A stretch of DNA of 21,745 bases. Source: an uncultured Wenzhouxiangella sp. GTDB lineage: Bacteria; Pseudomonadota; Gammaproteobacteria; Xanthomonadales; Wenzhouxiangellaceae. Within the stretch, counting starts at the first letter, position 1, and each line of letters opens with the position of its first letter. The stretch covers positions 1 through 21,745 of the forward strand of contig CALEIM010000177.1 in the NCBI GenBank assembly GCA_937876395.1, written 5' to 3'. Made by a program: the position numbers and the translations under genes. Shown here in pieces: positions 15,019 to 21,745 of this stretch. The notes under the pieces were generated by a model. That model ran no database searches, was not told the origin of the DNA, and saw only the letters and a list, made by a program, of their open reading frames with translations.

Positions 15019-16116
15019 TCAGGACTCGTCACCTGAGTCGTCGGCCTCGACCGCCGTCTTTTTGCTTGCCTTCTTCTTGACCGCTGTTTTCTTGCTGGCG
15101 GTCCTGGGCTGTTCGGCATCTGCGTCAGCATCCGCCTTGGCCGGTTCGGCGCTGTCTTCGGCCGGTGCGGCCTCGGGCGCTGGCTTGGACTCCGGCTCCG
15201 GCTCAACTGCCGGTTCGGACTGGCTGGCCTGCTGCGGCTCGGCGACCGGCTCCGCTTTGGCAGCCGGTGCCGGCGCACTTTCAGCCACGGGCGCAGGAGG
15301 TGCCTTGACCGCAGCCTTTTTCCGCGCCGTCTTCTTGCTGGCCGGCCTTTTCGCCGCAGGCTCCGCCTGCACCGGCTTGCCATCGGCATCGAGTTCGACG
15401 AATTCGTCGGCGTCACCCTCGGCTGGCAGCGGCGTCGAGGCGCGGCCTTCGAGAATCGAATCGGCGGCGAGCTGGGTGTACAGGCGAATGGCGCGGATGG
15501 CGTCATCGTTGCCCGGAATCACGTAATCGATGTTGTCGGGGTTGTGGTTGGTATCCACCACCGCCACAACCGGAATGCCGAGCTTGCGAGCTTCGGCCAC
15601 GGCAATGTCCTCATGACCGGTGTCGATCACGAACATCGCATCGGGCAGGCCGTTCATGTTCTTGATGCCGCCAAGCGTGCTTTCCAGCCGGTCGCGTTCG
15701 CGGGTCAGCTGCAGCACTTCCTTCTTGACCAGTTTCTCGAAGGTGCCGTCGGTGTCCATGGCCTCAAGTTCCTTGAGGCGATTGATCGAGCCGCGCACGG
15801 TGCGAAAGTTGGTCAGCATGCCGCCAAGCCAGCGATGCGAGACATACGGCATGTTGCAGCGCTGGGCCTCTTCGGCGACGGCCTGGCTGGCCGCGCGCTT
15901 GGTGCCAACGAACAGGATCGTGCCGCGACGGCTGGCCAGACGGCTCATGAAATCAAGCGATTCCTTGAGCAGCGGCAGCGACTCTTCGAGGTTGATGATG
16001 TGAATTTTGCCCCGGGCACCAAAGATGTAAGGTGCCATCTTCGGGTTCCAGTAGCGGGTCTGGTGACCAAAATGCACGCCGGCTTCAAGCATCTGGCGCA
16101 TGGTGACGTTAGGCAT
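15019..16116 (-). CDS. rpsB: 30S ribosomal protein S2 with long C-terminal extension
   Basis: The start at 16116 ([20 protein letters not shown]) has GGAG 7 nt upstream. The frame extends 24 codons upstream but into the structured leader, and those residues are not S2-like. Residues 1-227 are normal S2: [64 protein letters not shown]. Typical S2 ends around residue 240. Here about 138 more residues follow (228-365): a basic [11 protein letters not shown] cluster (256-271), an acidic Pro/Ala/Glu-rich linker, a second basic cluster [15 protein letters not shown] (342-356) and the acidic end EADDSGDES. The tail is in the same frame without a stop. S2 binds the 30S head-body junction and represses its own operon in E. 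coli. Confidence 0.97.
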   Translation of the reverse strand: MPNVTMRQMLEAGVHFGHQTRYWNPKMAPYIFGARGKIHIINLEESLPLLKESLDFMSRLASRRGTILFVGTKRAASQAVAEEAQRCNMPYVSHRWLGGMLTNFRTVRGSINRLKELEAMDTDGTFEKLVKKEVLQLTRERDRLESTLGGIKNMNGLPDAMFVIDTGHEDIAVAEARKLGIPVVAVVDTNHNPDNIDYVIPGNDDAIRAIRLYTQLAADSILEGRASTPLPAEGDADEFVELDADGKPVQAEPAAKRPASKKTARKKAAVKAPPAPVAESAPAPAAKAEPVAEPQQASQSEPAVEPEPESKPAPEAAPAEDSAEPAKADADADAEQPRTASKKTAVKKKASKKTAVEADDSGDES

Positions 16117-16331
16117 GTCTGAACTCCATGGAATATGGACAATGCACCCGCAGCGGCCTTCCGGGCCGAGGATTGTGGCGAAGCGCAAATTGTCCGGGGT
16201 TTAAGCCTCCGCTGGCCCCATGCGGCGAATCCCGAAGAGTTCGTCTTCGAAACAACCCCGTCGCATGTGCCGACCAGCGTGTGTTTTTTTGATTTTCAAA
16301 CTCCTGAAGCACTCACGTGCCGCAGGCAAAT
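16117..16331 (-). ncRNA. Structured rpsB 5' leader, candidate S2 autoregulatory RNA
   Basis: From the predicted transcription start near 16332 to the rpsB ATG there are about 215 nt without a gene. Two long-range perfect 7-bp stems organise it: 16254-16260 with 16195-16201 (CGGGGTT/AACCCCG) and 16189-16195 with 16137-16143 (GGACAAT/ATTGTCC). They share one nucleotide, so they are consecutive or competing. Inside the first is a 6-bp hairpin with a CGAAC loop (16233-16249). Inside the second is CGGCC/GGCCG with a 5-nt loop (16154-16168). E. coli rpsB-tsf is repressed by S2 through its leader, so this is the natural candidate for the same role. I cannot confirm that it matches the known leader family. 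Confidence 0.6.
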
Positions 16332-16338
16332 CCGGTCA

Positions 16339-16367
16339 ATTATAACTGCCAATTCAGTCCGATACAA
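16339..16367 (-). promoter_or_regulatory. Sigma70 promoter for rpsB-tsf
   Basis: TTGTAT (16367-16362) and a perfect TATAAT (16344-16339) lie on the minus strand with a 17-nt spacer. An A/T-rich stretch (CTAAAAATT) just upstream resembles an UP element, as expected for a strong ribosomal-protein promoter. It is the best promoter in the window. Confidence 0.75.
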
Positions 16368-16412
16368 ATTTTTAGAGGTGCCGCGCAAAGATTGGCTGTG
16401 GAATAATCGATT

Positions 16413-16435
16413 GTGACGGCCGCCTCGGCGGTCAC
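16413..16435 (-). terminator. Weak candidate terminator downstream of proS
   Basis: A GTGAC/GTCAC stem extended by CGCC/GGCG with a 3-nt bulge forms a GC-rich hairpin about 90 nt after the proS stop and upstream of the rpsB promoter. It is followed by AT-rich sequence but no true T-run, so it may be a Rho-assisted or mRNA 3'-end structure. Confidence 0.35.
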
Positions 16436-16478
16436 GCTTGACCTTGCTGTCTGGATGCGCGGCGGGCAGGCGGATGCC

Positions 16479-16508
16479 GAAAATTCCGAAAACCGTGAAG
16501 ATTCCGAA
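16479..16508. repeat. Short direct repeat downstream of proS
   Basis: GAAAATTCCGAA (16479-16490) and GAAGATTCCGAA (16497-16508) are two 12-nt copies with one mismatch, spaced 18 nt start to start, within the non-coding DNA just after the proS stop. The function is unknown. It could be slippage or a protein-binding pair. Confidence 0.4.
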
Positions 16509-16524
16509 GCCTGAAACCTTTCGA

Positions 16525-18237
16525 TCAGGCGCCCTGGCGGCGGGTCAGGCGGGCGATAACTTCATCAATCGGCCACTCGTCAGAATCCGCGCCGCGCCGG
16601 CGGTATTCGATGATGCCCTGATCCAGGCCGCGCTCGCCGATGATGAGCAGATGCGGTATGCCGATCAGCTCGGCGTCGGCAAACATCACCCCGGGGCGCA
16701 CGGCGCGGTCGTCGAACAGCACCTCGATGCCGGCGGCCTCCAGCTCCTGATAATACGCTTCGGCCTGTTCCCGCACGCGATGGGATTTATGGCCGTTGAT
16801 CGGCAAAATGGCGACCTGGAAGGGCGCCATCGGCTCGGGCCAGATGATGCCGGCCTCATCGTGGTTCTGCTCGATGGCCGCGGCGACAATCCGCGACACG
16901 CCGATGCCGTAGCAGCCCATGGTGGGATGGACGGCGCGGCCGTCTTCATCCATGACCACCGCATTCATCGCCTCGGAATATTTGCGACCCAGCTGGAAGA
17001 TGTGGCCGACTTCGATGCCGCGAATGATTTCGATTGATCCGCTGCCTTCCGGGCTGGGATCGCCGGCAACGACGTTGCGCAGATCGGCCGTTTCAGGCAC
17101 GGCCGCATCGCGCTCCCAATTGATGCCGAAGTAATGCTGGTCGTCGCGATTGGCGCCGGCGGCAAAGTCGCTCATCAGCGCCACCTGACGATCGGCCAGG
17201 CAGGCAATCGACAGCTCGACCGGGCCGAGGCTGCCGGGACCGGCGCCGATCGCGTCCCGAATCTCGCCTTCGCTGGCCATGCGCAGGGGCGCGGCCACCC
17301 AAGGGTGTTTTTCCGCCTTGATGGCGTTGAGTTCATGATCGCCGCGCAGCAGCAGCGCGACCAGGCCGCTGTCACAGTCCTGGCTTGCTTCAACCACCAG
17401 GGTTTTGACGGTTTTTTCGATTGGCAGATCAAACTGCTCGACCAGCTCGGCAATGGTTTTGGCCTGTGGAGTGTCGACCCGGCGCATTTCTTCAGCCGGT
17501 GTGGCGCGCTCACCAACGGCAATCGCCTCGGCCAGCTCGACGTTGGCCGCCCAGGAGCTGTCGGGTACGTGGGCGATGGCATCTTCGCCGGAATCGGCCA
17601 GCACGTGAAACTCGTGGCTGAGCGCGCCACCAATCGCACCGGAGTCGGCCTCGACCGGCTTGAAGCGAAGCTTGAGGCGCTCGAAGATGCGCCAGTAAGC
17701 CTGGTACATCTCCTGGTAGTAGTCGCTCAAACTTTCGTCGCTGATATGAAAAGAGTAGGCGTCTTTCATCAGAAACTCGCGCGCCCGCATCACGCCAAAG
17801 CGCGGCCGGATTTCGTCGCGAAACTTGGTCTGGATCTGATAAAAACAGATCGGGAGCTGCTTGTAGGAGCGCAGCTCGGCGCGGGCAAATTCGGTAATGA
17901 CCTCTTCGTGGGTCGGCCCGAAAGCAAATTCACGCCCGGCCCGGTCGGTGATCTTGAGCAGCAGCGGGCCAAAATCGTCCCAGCGCCCGGTTTCCTGCCA
18001 CAGTTCGGCCGGCTGGACGGCCGGCATCAGCATTTCCAGCGCGCCGGCGGCGTTCATTTCTTCGCGCACCACCTGCTCGACCTTGCGCAGGACTTTCAGC
18101 CCCAGCGGCGTCCAGCTATAGATGCCGGATGTGAGCTTGCGGATCATGCCGGCGCGCAGCATCAGTCGATGGCTGACGATTTCGGCATCGGCCGGCACTT
18201 CGCGCTGGGTGACCAGGTGGAAACGGGAGATTTTCAT
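16525..18237 (-). CDS. proS: Prolyl-tRNA synthetase, E. coli-type with editing domain
   Basis: A 570-residue class II synthetase (E. coli 572). It charges tRNA-Pro and edits mischarged Ala-tRNA-Pro. The N-terminus reads [20 protein letters not shown], then [18 protein letters not shown], class II motif 2 in [20 protein letters not shown] followed by MKDAYSFH, an inserted cis-editing (INS) domain at about 220-410 (with [11 protein letters not shown] and [14 protein letters not shown]), motif 3 in [16 protein letters not shown], and a C-terminal anticodon-binding domain. It has its own extended -10 promoter upstream and is separated from rpsB by 408 nt, so it is probably a separate transcript. 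Its position next to rpsB is not a common arrangement. Confidence 0.97.
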   Translation of the reverse strand: MKISRFHLVTQREVPADAEIVSHRLMLRAGMIRKLTSGIYSWTPLGLKVLRKVEQVVREEMNAAGALEMLMPAVQPAELWQETGRWDDFGPLLLKITDRAGREFAFGPTHEEVITEFARAELRSYKQLPICFYQIQTKFRDEIRPRFGVMRAREFLMKDAYSFHISDESLSDYYQEMYQAYWRIFERLKLRFKPVEADSGAIGGALSHEFHVLADSGEDAIAHVPDSSWAANVELAEAIAVGERATPAEEMRRVDTPQAKTIAELVEQFDLPIEKTVKTLVVEASQDCDSGLVALLLRGDHELNAIKAEKHPWVAAPLRMASEGEIRDAIGAGPGSLGPVELSIACLADRQVALMSDFAAGANRDDQHYFGINWERDAAVPETADLRNVVAGDPSPEGSGSIEIIRGIEVGHIFQLGRKYSEAMNAVVMDEDGRAVHPTMGCYGIGVSRIVAAAIEQNHDEAGIIWPEPMAPFQVAILPINGHKSHRVREQAEAYYQELEAAGIEVLFDDRAVRPGVMFADAELIGIPHLLIIGERGLDQGIIEYRRRGADSDEWPIDEVIARLTRRQGA

Positions 18238-18282
18238 GAACGGGCCTGTTGATGGCTGTTGTATGTGGGAGTCAGGCGGGCG

Positions 18283-18291
18283 ATTCTAGCA
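18283..18291 (-). promoter_or_regulatory. Extended -10 promoter for proS
   Basis: TGC followed by TAGAAT (18288-18283) on the minus strand forms an extended -10 element 46 nt before the proS ATG at 18237. No convincing -35 box is present at 16-18 nt, which is tolerated by extended -10 promoters. Confidence 0.45.
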
Positions 18292-18374
18292 GCCGGGCAC
18301 CCGAAATGGGCCGCAGCGAGTGCGGATCGGGCCTGAAAACATTGATCGCTGAGTCGCCGAACACTCGCACCCGA

Positions 18375-18824
18375 TCAGCACCACTCGTCGATGAACGCTT
18401 GCGTCTCGTCGACCATCTGCTGGCGCTGCTCGCGGCTGAGTGCGCGCTGCTGGCCGTCATCCTCGTTGACCACAATGTTCGTGTGGCGGGTCAGGTTTTC
18501 GAGGTTGCTGCGCGCCTGTTCGCAGCGCTCGGCAACCACTACAGGGTCGGGCTCGGCGCGCGTCATTTCCGGCTGTTCTGGCGGCTGAGCGGCAATCGCA
18601 GGGGCGTCAGCAGGCTCCGGTTCCGGCGGTTCAGCGAGTGGCTCGCTGGTCGTGTCCACGCCGAGTTCCACATAGTCAATGCCTTCCGGCGGCTGGGCGG
18701 CGTAGTGGACCACACCATCCTCGTCGGTCCATTTGAAAATGGTTTCGCGGGCCTCAGCGCTGGTGACGAATCCCAGCCCCAGAGTTGCAACAATCAGAGC
18801 CGAAGCAATTGCTTTCATGATCAT
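18375..18824 (-). CDS. Exported DUF4124 domain protein
   Basis: A 149-residue exported protein from the ATG at 18824, with AAGGA 5 nt upstream; an in-frame ATG at 18818 is a close alternative. A longer frame to 18911 would run into the divergent pssA region and is rejected. The signal peptide is MKAIASALIVATLGLGFVTS followed by AEA. The DUF4124 signature comes next: ETIFKWTDEDGVVHYAAQPP, a small beta-fold common in proteobacterial periplasmic proteins of unknown role. A Pro/Glu/Ala-rich linker follows, then a charged helix with AERCEQARSNLENL and a terminal Cys. The two cysteines could pair. It is divergent from pssA across 72 nt and lies 137 nt upstream of proS. Confidence 0.85.
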   Translation of the reverse strand: MIMKAIASALIVATLGLGFVTSAEARETIFKWTDEDGVVHYAAQPPEGIDYVELGVDTTSEPLAEPPEPEPADAPAIAAQPPEQPEMTRAEPDPVVVAERCEQARSNLENLTRHTNIVVNEDDGQQRALSREQRQQMVDETQAFIDEWC

Positions 18825-18896
18825 GAAAGTCCTTCTGATGAGTACCGGATTTGACTGTGCCCCAGACCGCCGCCGAGCGCAAGGGGCAGGTACACT

Positions 18897-19685
18897 ATGG
18901 ATATGGCTCAAGATGATCAGTCCGGCAAGACACCGGCGCGCGGCGCCTTCCTGTTGCCCAACGCCCTGACCACCGGCGCCCTGATGGCCGGGTTTTATTC
19001 CGTGGTAGCGGCGATCAACGCCGAGTGGGTGGCGGCCTGCATTGCCATCGTCGTTGCCGGCCTGCTCGACGGACTCGATGGCCGCGTGGCCCGCCTGACC
19101 GGAACCCAGTCCGAGTTCGGCGTTCAGTACGATTCCCTGTCGGATATGGTGTCGTTCGGGATGGCCCCGGCGGTGCTGGTGTTTACCTGGACGCTGGGCT
19201 ATATCGGCGAGCTGGAATCAGCATCTGCCAAGGCCGGCTGGCTGGCCTCGTTTTTCTTTGCCGCCTGCGCCGCACTCCGCCTGGCGCGCTTCAATACTCA
19301 GGCCGGCGTGGCCGACAAGCGCTATTTCCAGGGTCTGGCCAGCCCGGCGGCCGCCGGCACGCTGGTGGCGATCATCTGGTTTGCCGTAGACCGAAATGTT
19401 TCGCCGGAAATCCTGTCGTGGCCGCTTTTGATCGTCACCGTCCTGCTCGGCACGCTGATGGTTTCGCGGGTGCGCTACTACAGTTTCAAGGCCGGCCCGC
19501 GCGCTGGCCGCGTGCCGTTTGCCTGGCTGTTCGTGCTGCTGCTGGTGCTGGTGCTGCTGGCGATTGATCTGCCCGCCGTTTTGCTGACCATCGGGATTTT
19601 CTACGTCCTTTCCGGGCCGGTTATCACGGTTCGCGGCCGCTACCGCCAGCGCGCCCGGCGGCGCCGTGACGGAGGACGAATCTGA
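18897..19685 (+). CDS. pssA: CDP-diacylglycerol-serine O-phosphatidyltransferase
   Basis: A 262-residue integral membrane enzyme of the CDP-alcohol phosphatidyltransferase family. It makes phosphatidylserine from CDP-DAG (the CdsA product) and serine, which then gives phosphatidylethanolamine. The catalytic pattern is complete: Asp58, Asp61-Gly62, Ala65-Arg66, Gly75, Asp79, Asp83 (in LLDGLDGRVAR and FGVQYDSLSDMVSFG). RLARFNTQ and YFQGLASPAAAG are typical of PssA rather than PgsA. About six to eight hydrophobic helices are visible, ending in a very Arg-rich tail. This is the Bacillus/archaeal type, unlike the PLD-type E. coli PssA. ATG at 18903 is an alternative start. The stop overlaps the next start. 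Confidence 0.93.
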   Translation: MDMAQDDQSGKTPARGAFLLPNALTTGALMAGFYSVVAAINAEWVAACIAIVVAGLLDGLDGRVARLTGTQSEFGVQYDSLSDMVSFGMAPAVLVFTWTLGYIGELESASAKAGWLASFFFAACAALRLARFNTQAGVADKRYFQGLASPAAAGTLVAIIWFAVDRNVSPEILSWPLLIVTVLLGTLMVSRVRYYSFKAGPRAGRVPFAWLFVLLLVLVLLAIDLPAVLLTIGIFYVLSGPVITVRGRYRQRARRRRDGGRI

Positions 19686-20155
19686 TGCACAGCCCGGCCA
19701 CGCGCGATCGGCTGGCAACGCTGGGTATTGATGTGTGGCAACTCAAAAGCCGCGCCGACCGCCAGGCGTCCGCGTCGCCGGCGCGGCCGGAAACGGCTGA
19801 GCATCACCCACACTCGGTCCGAGTCCGCCTGGCATCCGGGCAGGGTGACTGGCTGCTGCTCCAGGATGCACCCTGGGACGGGCGGCACGCGGTTTTGCTC
19901 GACGATATCCAGGCGCTGATCGGCACCGCGCGCTGCCGCTTCGGCGAATGGGCCCACTCTGAATCGGCCGGTGTGGCGGTCAACGAACTTGGCTCGCGCG
20001 GCGTTCATCATCTGCTGATATTCGGCACCCCGCCGGCCGATATGGATCAGGATCAGGATGATTTGCTGGTCGCCCCGGCGCTTGACGTGCTGGCCCACAG
20101 CGGCCCGGCAAAACGGCAGCTCTGGCAAATGCTGTCCGCCAGACTGATGCGCTGA
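19685..20155 (+). CDS. holD: DNA polymerase III psi subunit (HolD)
   Basis: A 156-residue protein, somewhat longer than E. coli HolD (137). The N-terminus (RDRLATLGIDVWQLKSR) lines up with E. coli RDWQLQQLGITQWSLRRP, the segment that binds HolC (chi). The C-terminus (APALDVLAHSGPAKRQLWQM) matches the E. coli SPAL...ARAALWQQI pattern. The middle is variable, as in the family. The position directly before rimI is the same as in E. coli (holD-rimI), which strongly supports the call. Psi links the clamp loader to chi and SSB. The start overlaps the pssA stop as TGATG, and the stop overlaps the rimI start in the same way. The comparison is from memory, not from an alignment program. Confidence 0.82.
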   Translation: MHSPATRDRLATLGIDVWQLKSRADRQASASPARPETAEHHPHSVRVRLASGQGDWLLLQDAPWDGRHAVLLDDIQALIGTARCRFGEWAHSESAGVAVNELGSRGVHHLLIFGTPPADMDQDQDDLLVAPALDVLAHSGPAKRQLWQMLSARLMR

Positions 20156-20619
20156 TGGTGGCCGTGCTCCAGCCCGGCGTACTCATCCGCGCCATGACCC
20201 GCGCTGATCTCGATGAGGTCAGCCGCATCGATGCCAAATCCTACCCCTACCCGTGGACCCGCGGTATCTTCCACGACTGCCTGCGCATTGGCTACCGCTG
20301 CCACGTCCTGATCGTTGACCAGAACCTGGTCGGCTACAGCATCGTCTCCCACGCGATGGACGAAGCGCACCTGCTCAACCTGTGCATCCATCCCGACAAC
20401 CGCCGCCAGGGACTGGCCCGGCTGATGCTCGATGCAGTCATCCGCGAAGCACAGCTCGGCGGCGCCGACCGGATATTCCTCGAAGTACGCCCCAGCAATC
20501 GCGCCGCCGTCGCCCTCTACCGCCGCAACGACTTCCGCGTCATCGGCCGCCGCCCTGGCTACTACCCAAGCGAGCAAGGCCGCGAAGACGCGATGGTGAT
20601 GGTGCTTCACCTGGGCTAG
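20155..20619 (+). CDS. rimI: Ribosomal protein S18-alanine N-acetyltransferase
   Basis: A 154-residue GNAT enzyme, close to E. coli RimI (148). It acetylates the N-terminal Ala of ribosomal protein S18 with acetyl-CoA. Motifs seen: IRAMTRADLDEVSRID and YPYPWTRGIFHDCL at the N-terminus; LLNLCIHPDNRRQGLARLML, the acetyl-CoA binding RRQGLA loop; and LEVRPSNRAAVALYRRNDF followed by GRRPGYYP and EDAMVM, with the conserved Glu and Tyr of RimI. About ten extra N-terminal residues precede the usual start, but the ATG is fixed by the TGATG overlap with holD. It is the last gene of the pssA-holD-rimI unit. Confidence 0.93.
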   Translation: MVAVLQPGVLIRAMTRADLDEVSRIDAKSYPYPWTRGIFHDCLRIGYRCHVLIVDQNLVGYSIVSHAMDEAHLLNLCIHPDNRRQGLARLMLDAVIREAQLGGADRIFLEVRPSNRAAVALYRRNDFRVIGRRPGYYPSEQGREDAMVMVLHLG

Positions 20620-20870
20620 CGGGTTTTGCAGCTCAACTCGAATGATGGTTCCCAAGCCTTCATGCTATCTTTGGAAACCGCGTTTGTCAGCGGTCGGTTG
20701 GGCGCGGTCAATACTCAGGATGGGTGGCGCGCGCCCCGCTTTTCATGGCCGGCGTCTTGTGCCCGTGGCACGGCGATCAAAAGGGGATGAACTGCAGGAT
20801 CTGCAAGGCTCCAGAGCGCGCAGCGCCAACTGAAGCCACACACGACCTACAAGGCCTCAAGGAGACGACC

Positions 20871-21662
20871 ATGCACCGCTGGATCATTCTGGGATTGATA
20901 GTAGCGTTGACCGGCTGTGGTGAGCCGAAGATTGACACGGGCAGCGCGACCTCCTTCAAGCAATCAATGGACCGGGTCGAGCGGTCGCTTCCGGAAGCAG
21001 ATCAAGAACTGTTCGAACAGTCTATCGAGGCCCTGATGATGCAAAGCGCCAATCCGTTGACGCTCGGGCTGGAAATTGCCGCCGATCCGTCCGCACCGCT
21101 GCCGGATTCAGTCACCGAGCAGTTCGACGGCAAGAGCGGCCGCGAAATTATCGCCCTGGCCCGTCCGCTGCTGGAAAGCCAGCGCGAAAAAGACCTGGCG
21201 CGCTATCAGGAGCTATTGGATATATACCGGCAAGATCAGCGCGCCACAGTGCTGCTCGGTGCTCTCAGCTTCACCGATCTCTCCCTCAGCATTCCTGACG
21301 ACCCCTCCGCCGATGGCGTTGGCATCAATGGCCGGCTCCATAACGGCACCGATCTGGCCTTGCACCGTCTTCGGGCTGAAATCAGGCTGGTCAGCCCAAA
21401 CCGCTCAGCGCCGTGGATGGTCCTCGAAGGGCTTGAAGAAGTTCCAGGCGGCATCGAACCAGGAGAAACCCGCCCCGTCGATTTCCATATCGACCGCACG
21501 GGCGGCTGGCGCTCCGACGTCGACCTGCCAGGAAATATTCAGCTCGAAGCTCGCGTCACCAACTTCACCACAGCCGACGGCACACACGTCCAGACCAACG
21601 CCCTGAGCGACTTTTCCCGCCTGGAATTTGACCGGCTGCGTGAGAAATACGCAGAGGATTAA
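20871..21662 (+). CDS. Lipoprotein, DUF6694-like N-terminus
   Basis: A 263-residue lipoprotein. ATG at 20871 is chosen because AAGGAG lies about 6 nt upstream and a lipoprotein signal follows at once: MHRWIILGLIVALTGCGEPK, lipobox LTGC with Cys16 as the lipidated residue. The in-frame ATG at 20724 would bury the signal. After the Cys, EPKIDTGSATSFKQSMDRVE and SLPEADQELFEQSIEAL resemble a small proteobacterial lipoprotein family that I recall as DUF6694. The second half (about 140-260) looks like a beta-sandwich of the FxLYD type (GRLHNGTDLALHRLRAEIRL, then GGIEPGETRPVDFHI). Its role is unknown. It stands alone after 251 nt of non-coding DNA, in which I saw no clear promoter, and the right edge follows closely. 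Confidence 0.8.
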   Translation: MHRWIILGLIVALTGCGEPKIDTGSATSFKQSMDRVERSLPEADQELFEQSIEALMMQSANPLTLGLEIAADPSAPLPDSVTEQFDGKSGREIIALARPLLESQREKDLARYQELLDIYRQDQRATVLLGALSFTDLSLSIPDDPSADGVGINGRLHNGTDLALHRLRAEIRLVSPNRSAPWMVLEGLEEVPGGIEPGETRPVDFHIDRTGGWRSDVDLPGNIQLEARVTNFTTADGTHVQTNALSDFSRLEFDRLREKYAED

Positions 21663-21745
21663 GTACAACCTGTATCTGTGGCAATCCAGCATCGGACGGG
21701 TTGATGCCCGACACGTCCAGCAAAAAGTCGTACCCACCCACCGCC

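Noticed and set aside
14099..15526. 475-codon plus-strand frame opposite tsf and rpsB
   Set aside because: It is antisense to two certain genes, and its low-complexity Ala/Ser-rich part mirrors the S2 tail. No family resemblance.
16117..16188. Upstream extension of rpsB by 24 codons
   Set aside because: It falls in the structured leader, the residues are not S2-like, and GGAG supports the ATG at 16116.
17134..18252. 372-codon plus-strand frame opposite proS
   Set aside because: Shadow of proS caused by GC-rich codon bias. Similar long antisense frames at 2532-3245, 5554-6369, 8630-9481, 11476-12570 and 13776-14513 were rejected for the same reason.
20724..20870. Upstream extension of the lipoprotein, with a CxxC-like stretch
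   Set aside because: It would bury the lipoprotein signal, and a good ribosome-binding box sits before 20871. The CxxC looks accidental.
21692..21717. Possible terminator hairpin after the lipoprotein
   Set aside because: The stems are short with mismatches and no T-run. Not distinguishable from chance.
1..21745. CRISPR array, tRNA, rRNA, toxin-antitoxin or defence system
   Set aside because: No regularly spaced repeats, no cloverleaf-like segments and no recognisable defence proteins. The window is mainly housekeeping genes.

Overview
The window reads as a piece of a gammaproteobacterial chromosome. The evidence is a bacterial-type gene order rpsB-tsf-pyrH-frr-uppS-cdsA-rseP-bamA-skp-lpxD-fabZ-lpxA-lpxB-rnhB, an E. 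coli-type ProS with an editing insertion, and a holD-rimI pair (HolD is essentially restricted to Gammaproteobacteria). The fairly GC-rich codon use, the secreted hydrolase/DUF4785-like pair and the CDP-alcohol-type PssA fit a free-living Chromatiales/Xanthomonadales-type lineage (Wenzhouxiangella-like is a guess). No taxonomic marker was searched.

Layout. (1) Positions 1-1518: one minus-strand frame stays open from a secreted-protein start at 1518 to the left edge. It is a composite of the N-terminal part of a secreted DUF4785-like protein, then the C-terminal part of an ISNCY-like transposase, then antisense DNA of a glycoside hydrolase family 65 start on the plus strand. This is a rearrangement or an assembly chimera. 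(2) 1531-2460, minus: a secreted alpha/beta hydrolase with its own promoter. (3) 2490-16116, minus: a long same-strand essential gene block for translation (rpsB, tsf, frr), UMP kinase, undecaprenyl-PP and CDP-DAG synthesis (uppS, cdsA), envelope stress and outer-membrane assembly (rseP, bamA, skp) and lipid A/fatty acid synthesis (lpxD, fabZ, lpxA, lpxB), ending in rnhB. The usual dxr between cdsA and rseP and the usual dnaE after rnhB are not there. (4) 16117-16524: a non-coding interval with a good sigma70 promoter and a highly structured rpsB leader of about 215 nt. (5) 16525-18824, minus: proS and a small DUF4124 protein. (6) 18897-20619, plus: pssA-holD-rimI, coupled by 1-nt TGATG overlaps. 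(7) 20871-21662, plus: a lone lipoprotein.

The genes work together as an envelope and translation core: S2/EF-Ts/RRF for ribosomes, UppS for the wall and O-antigen carrier, CdsA and PssA for phospholipids, LpxA/LpxD/LpxB and FabZ for lipid A acyl chains, and BamA/Skp/RseP for building and surveying the outer membrane. No tRNA, rRNA, CRISPR array or defence cassette was seen. The most unusual items are the roughly 138-residue tail on ribosomal protein S2, a canonical EF-hand loop inserted in a BamA surface loop, the structured rpsB leader, the missing dxr, and the composite left end.
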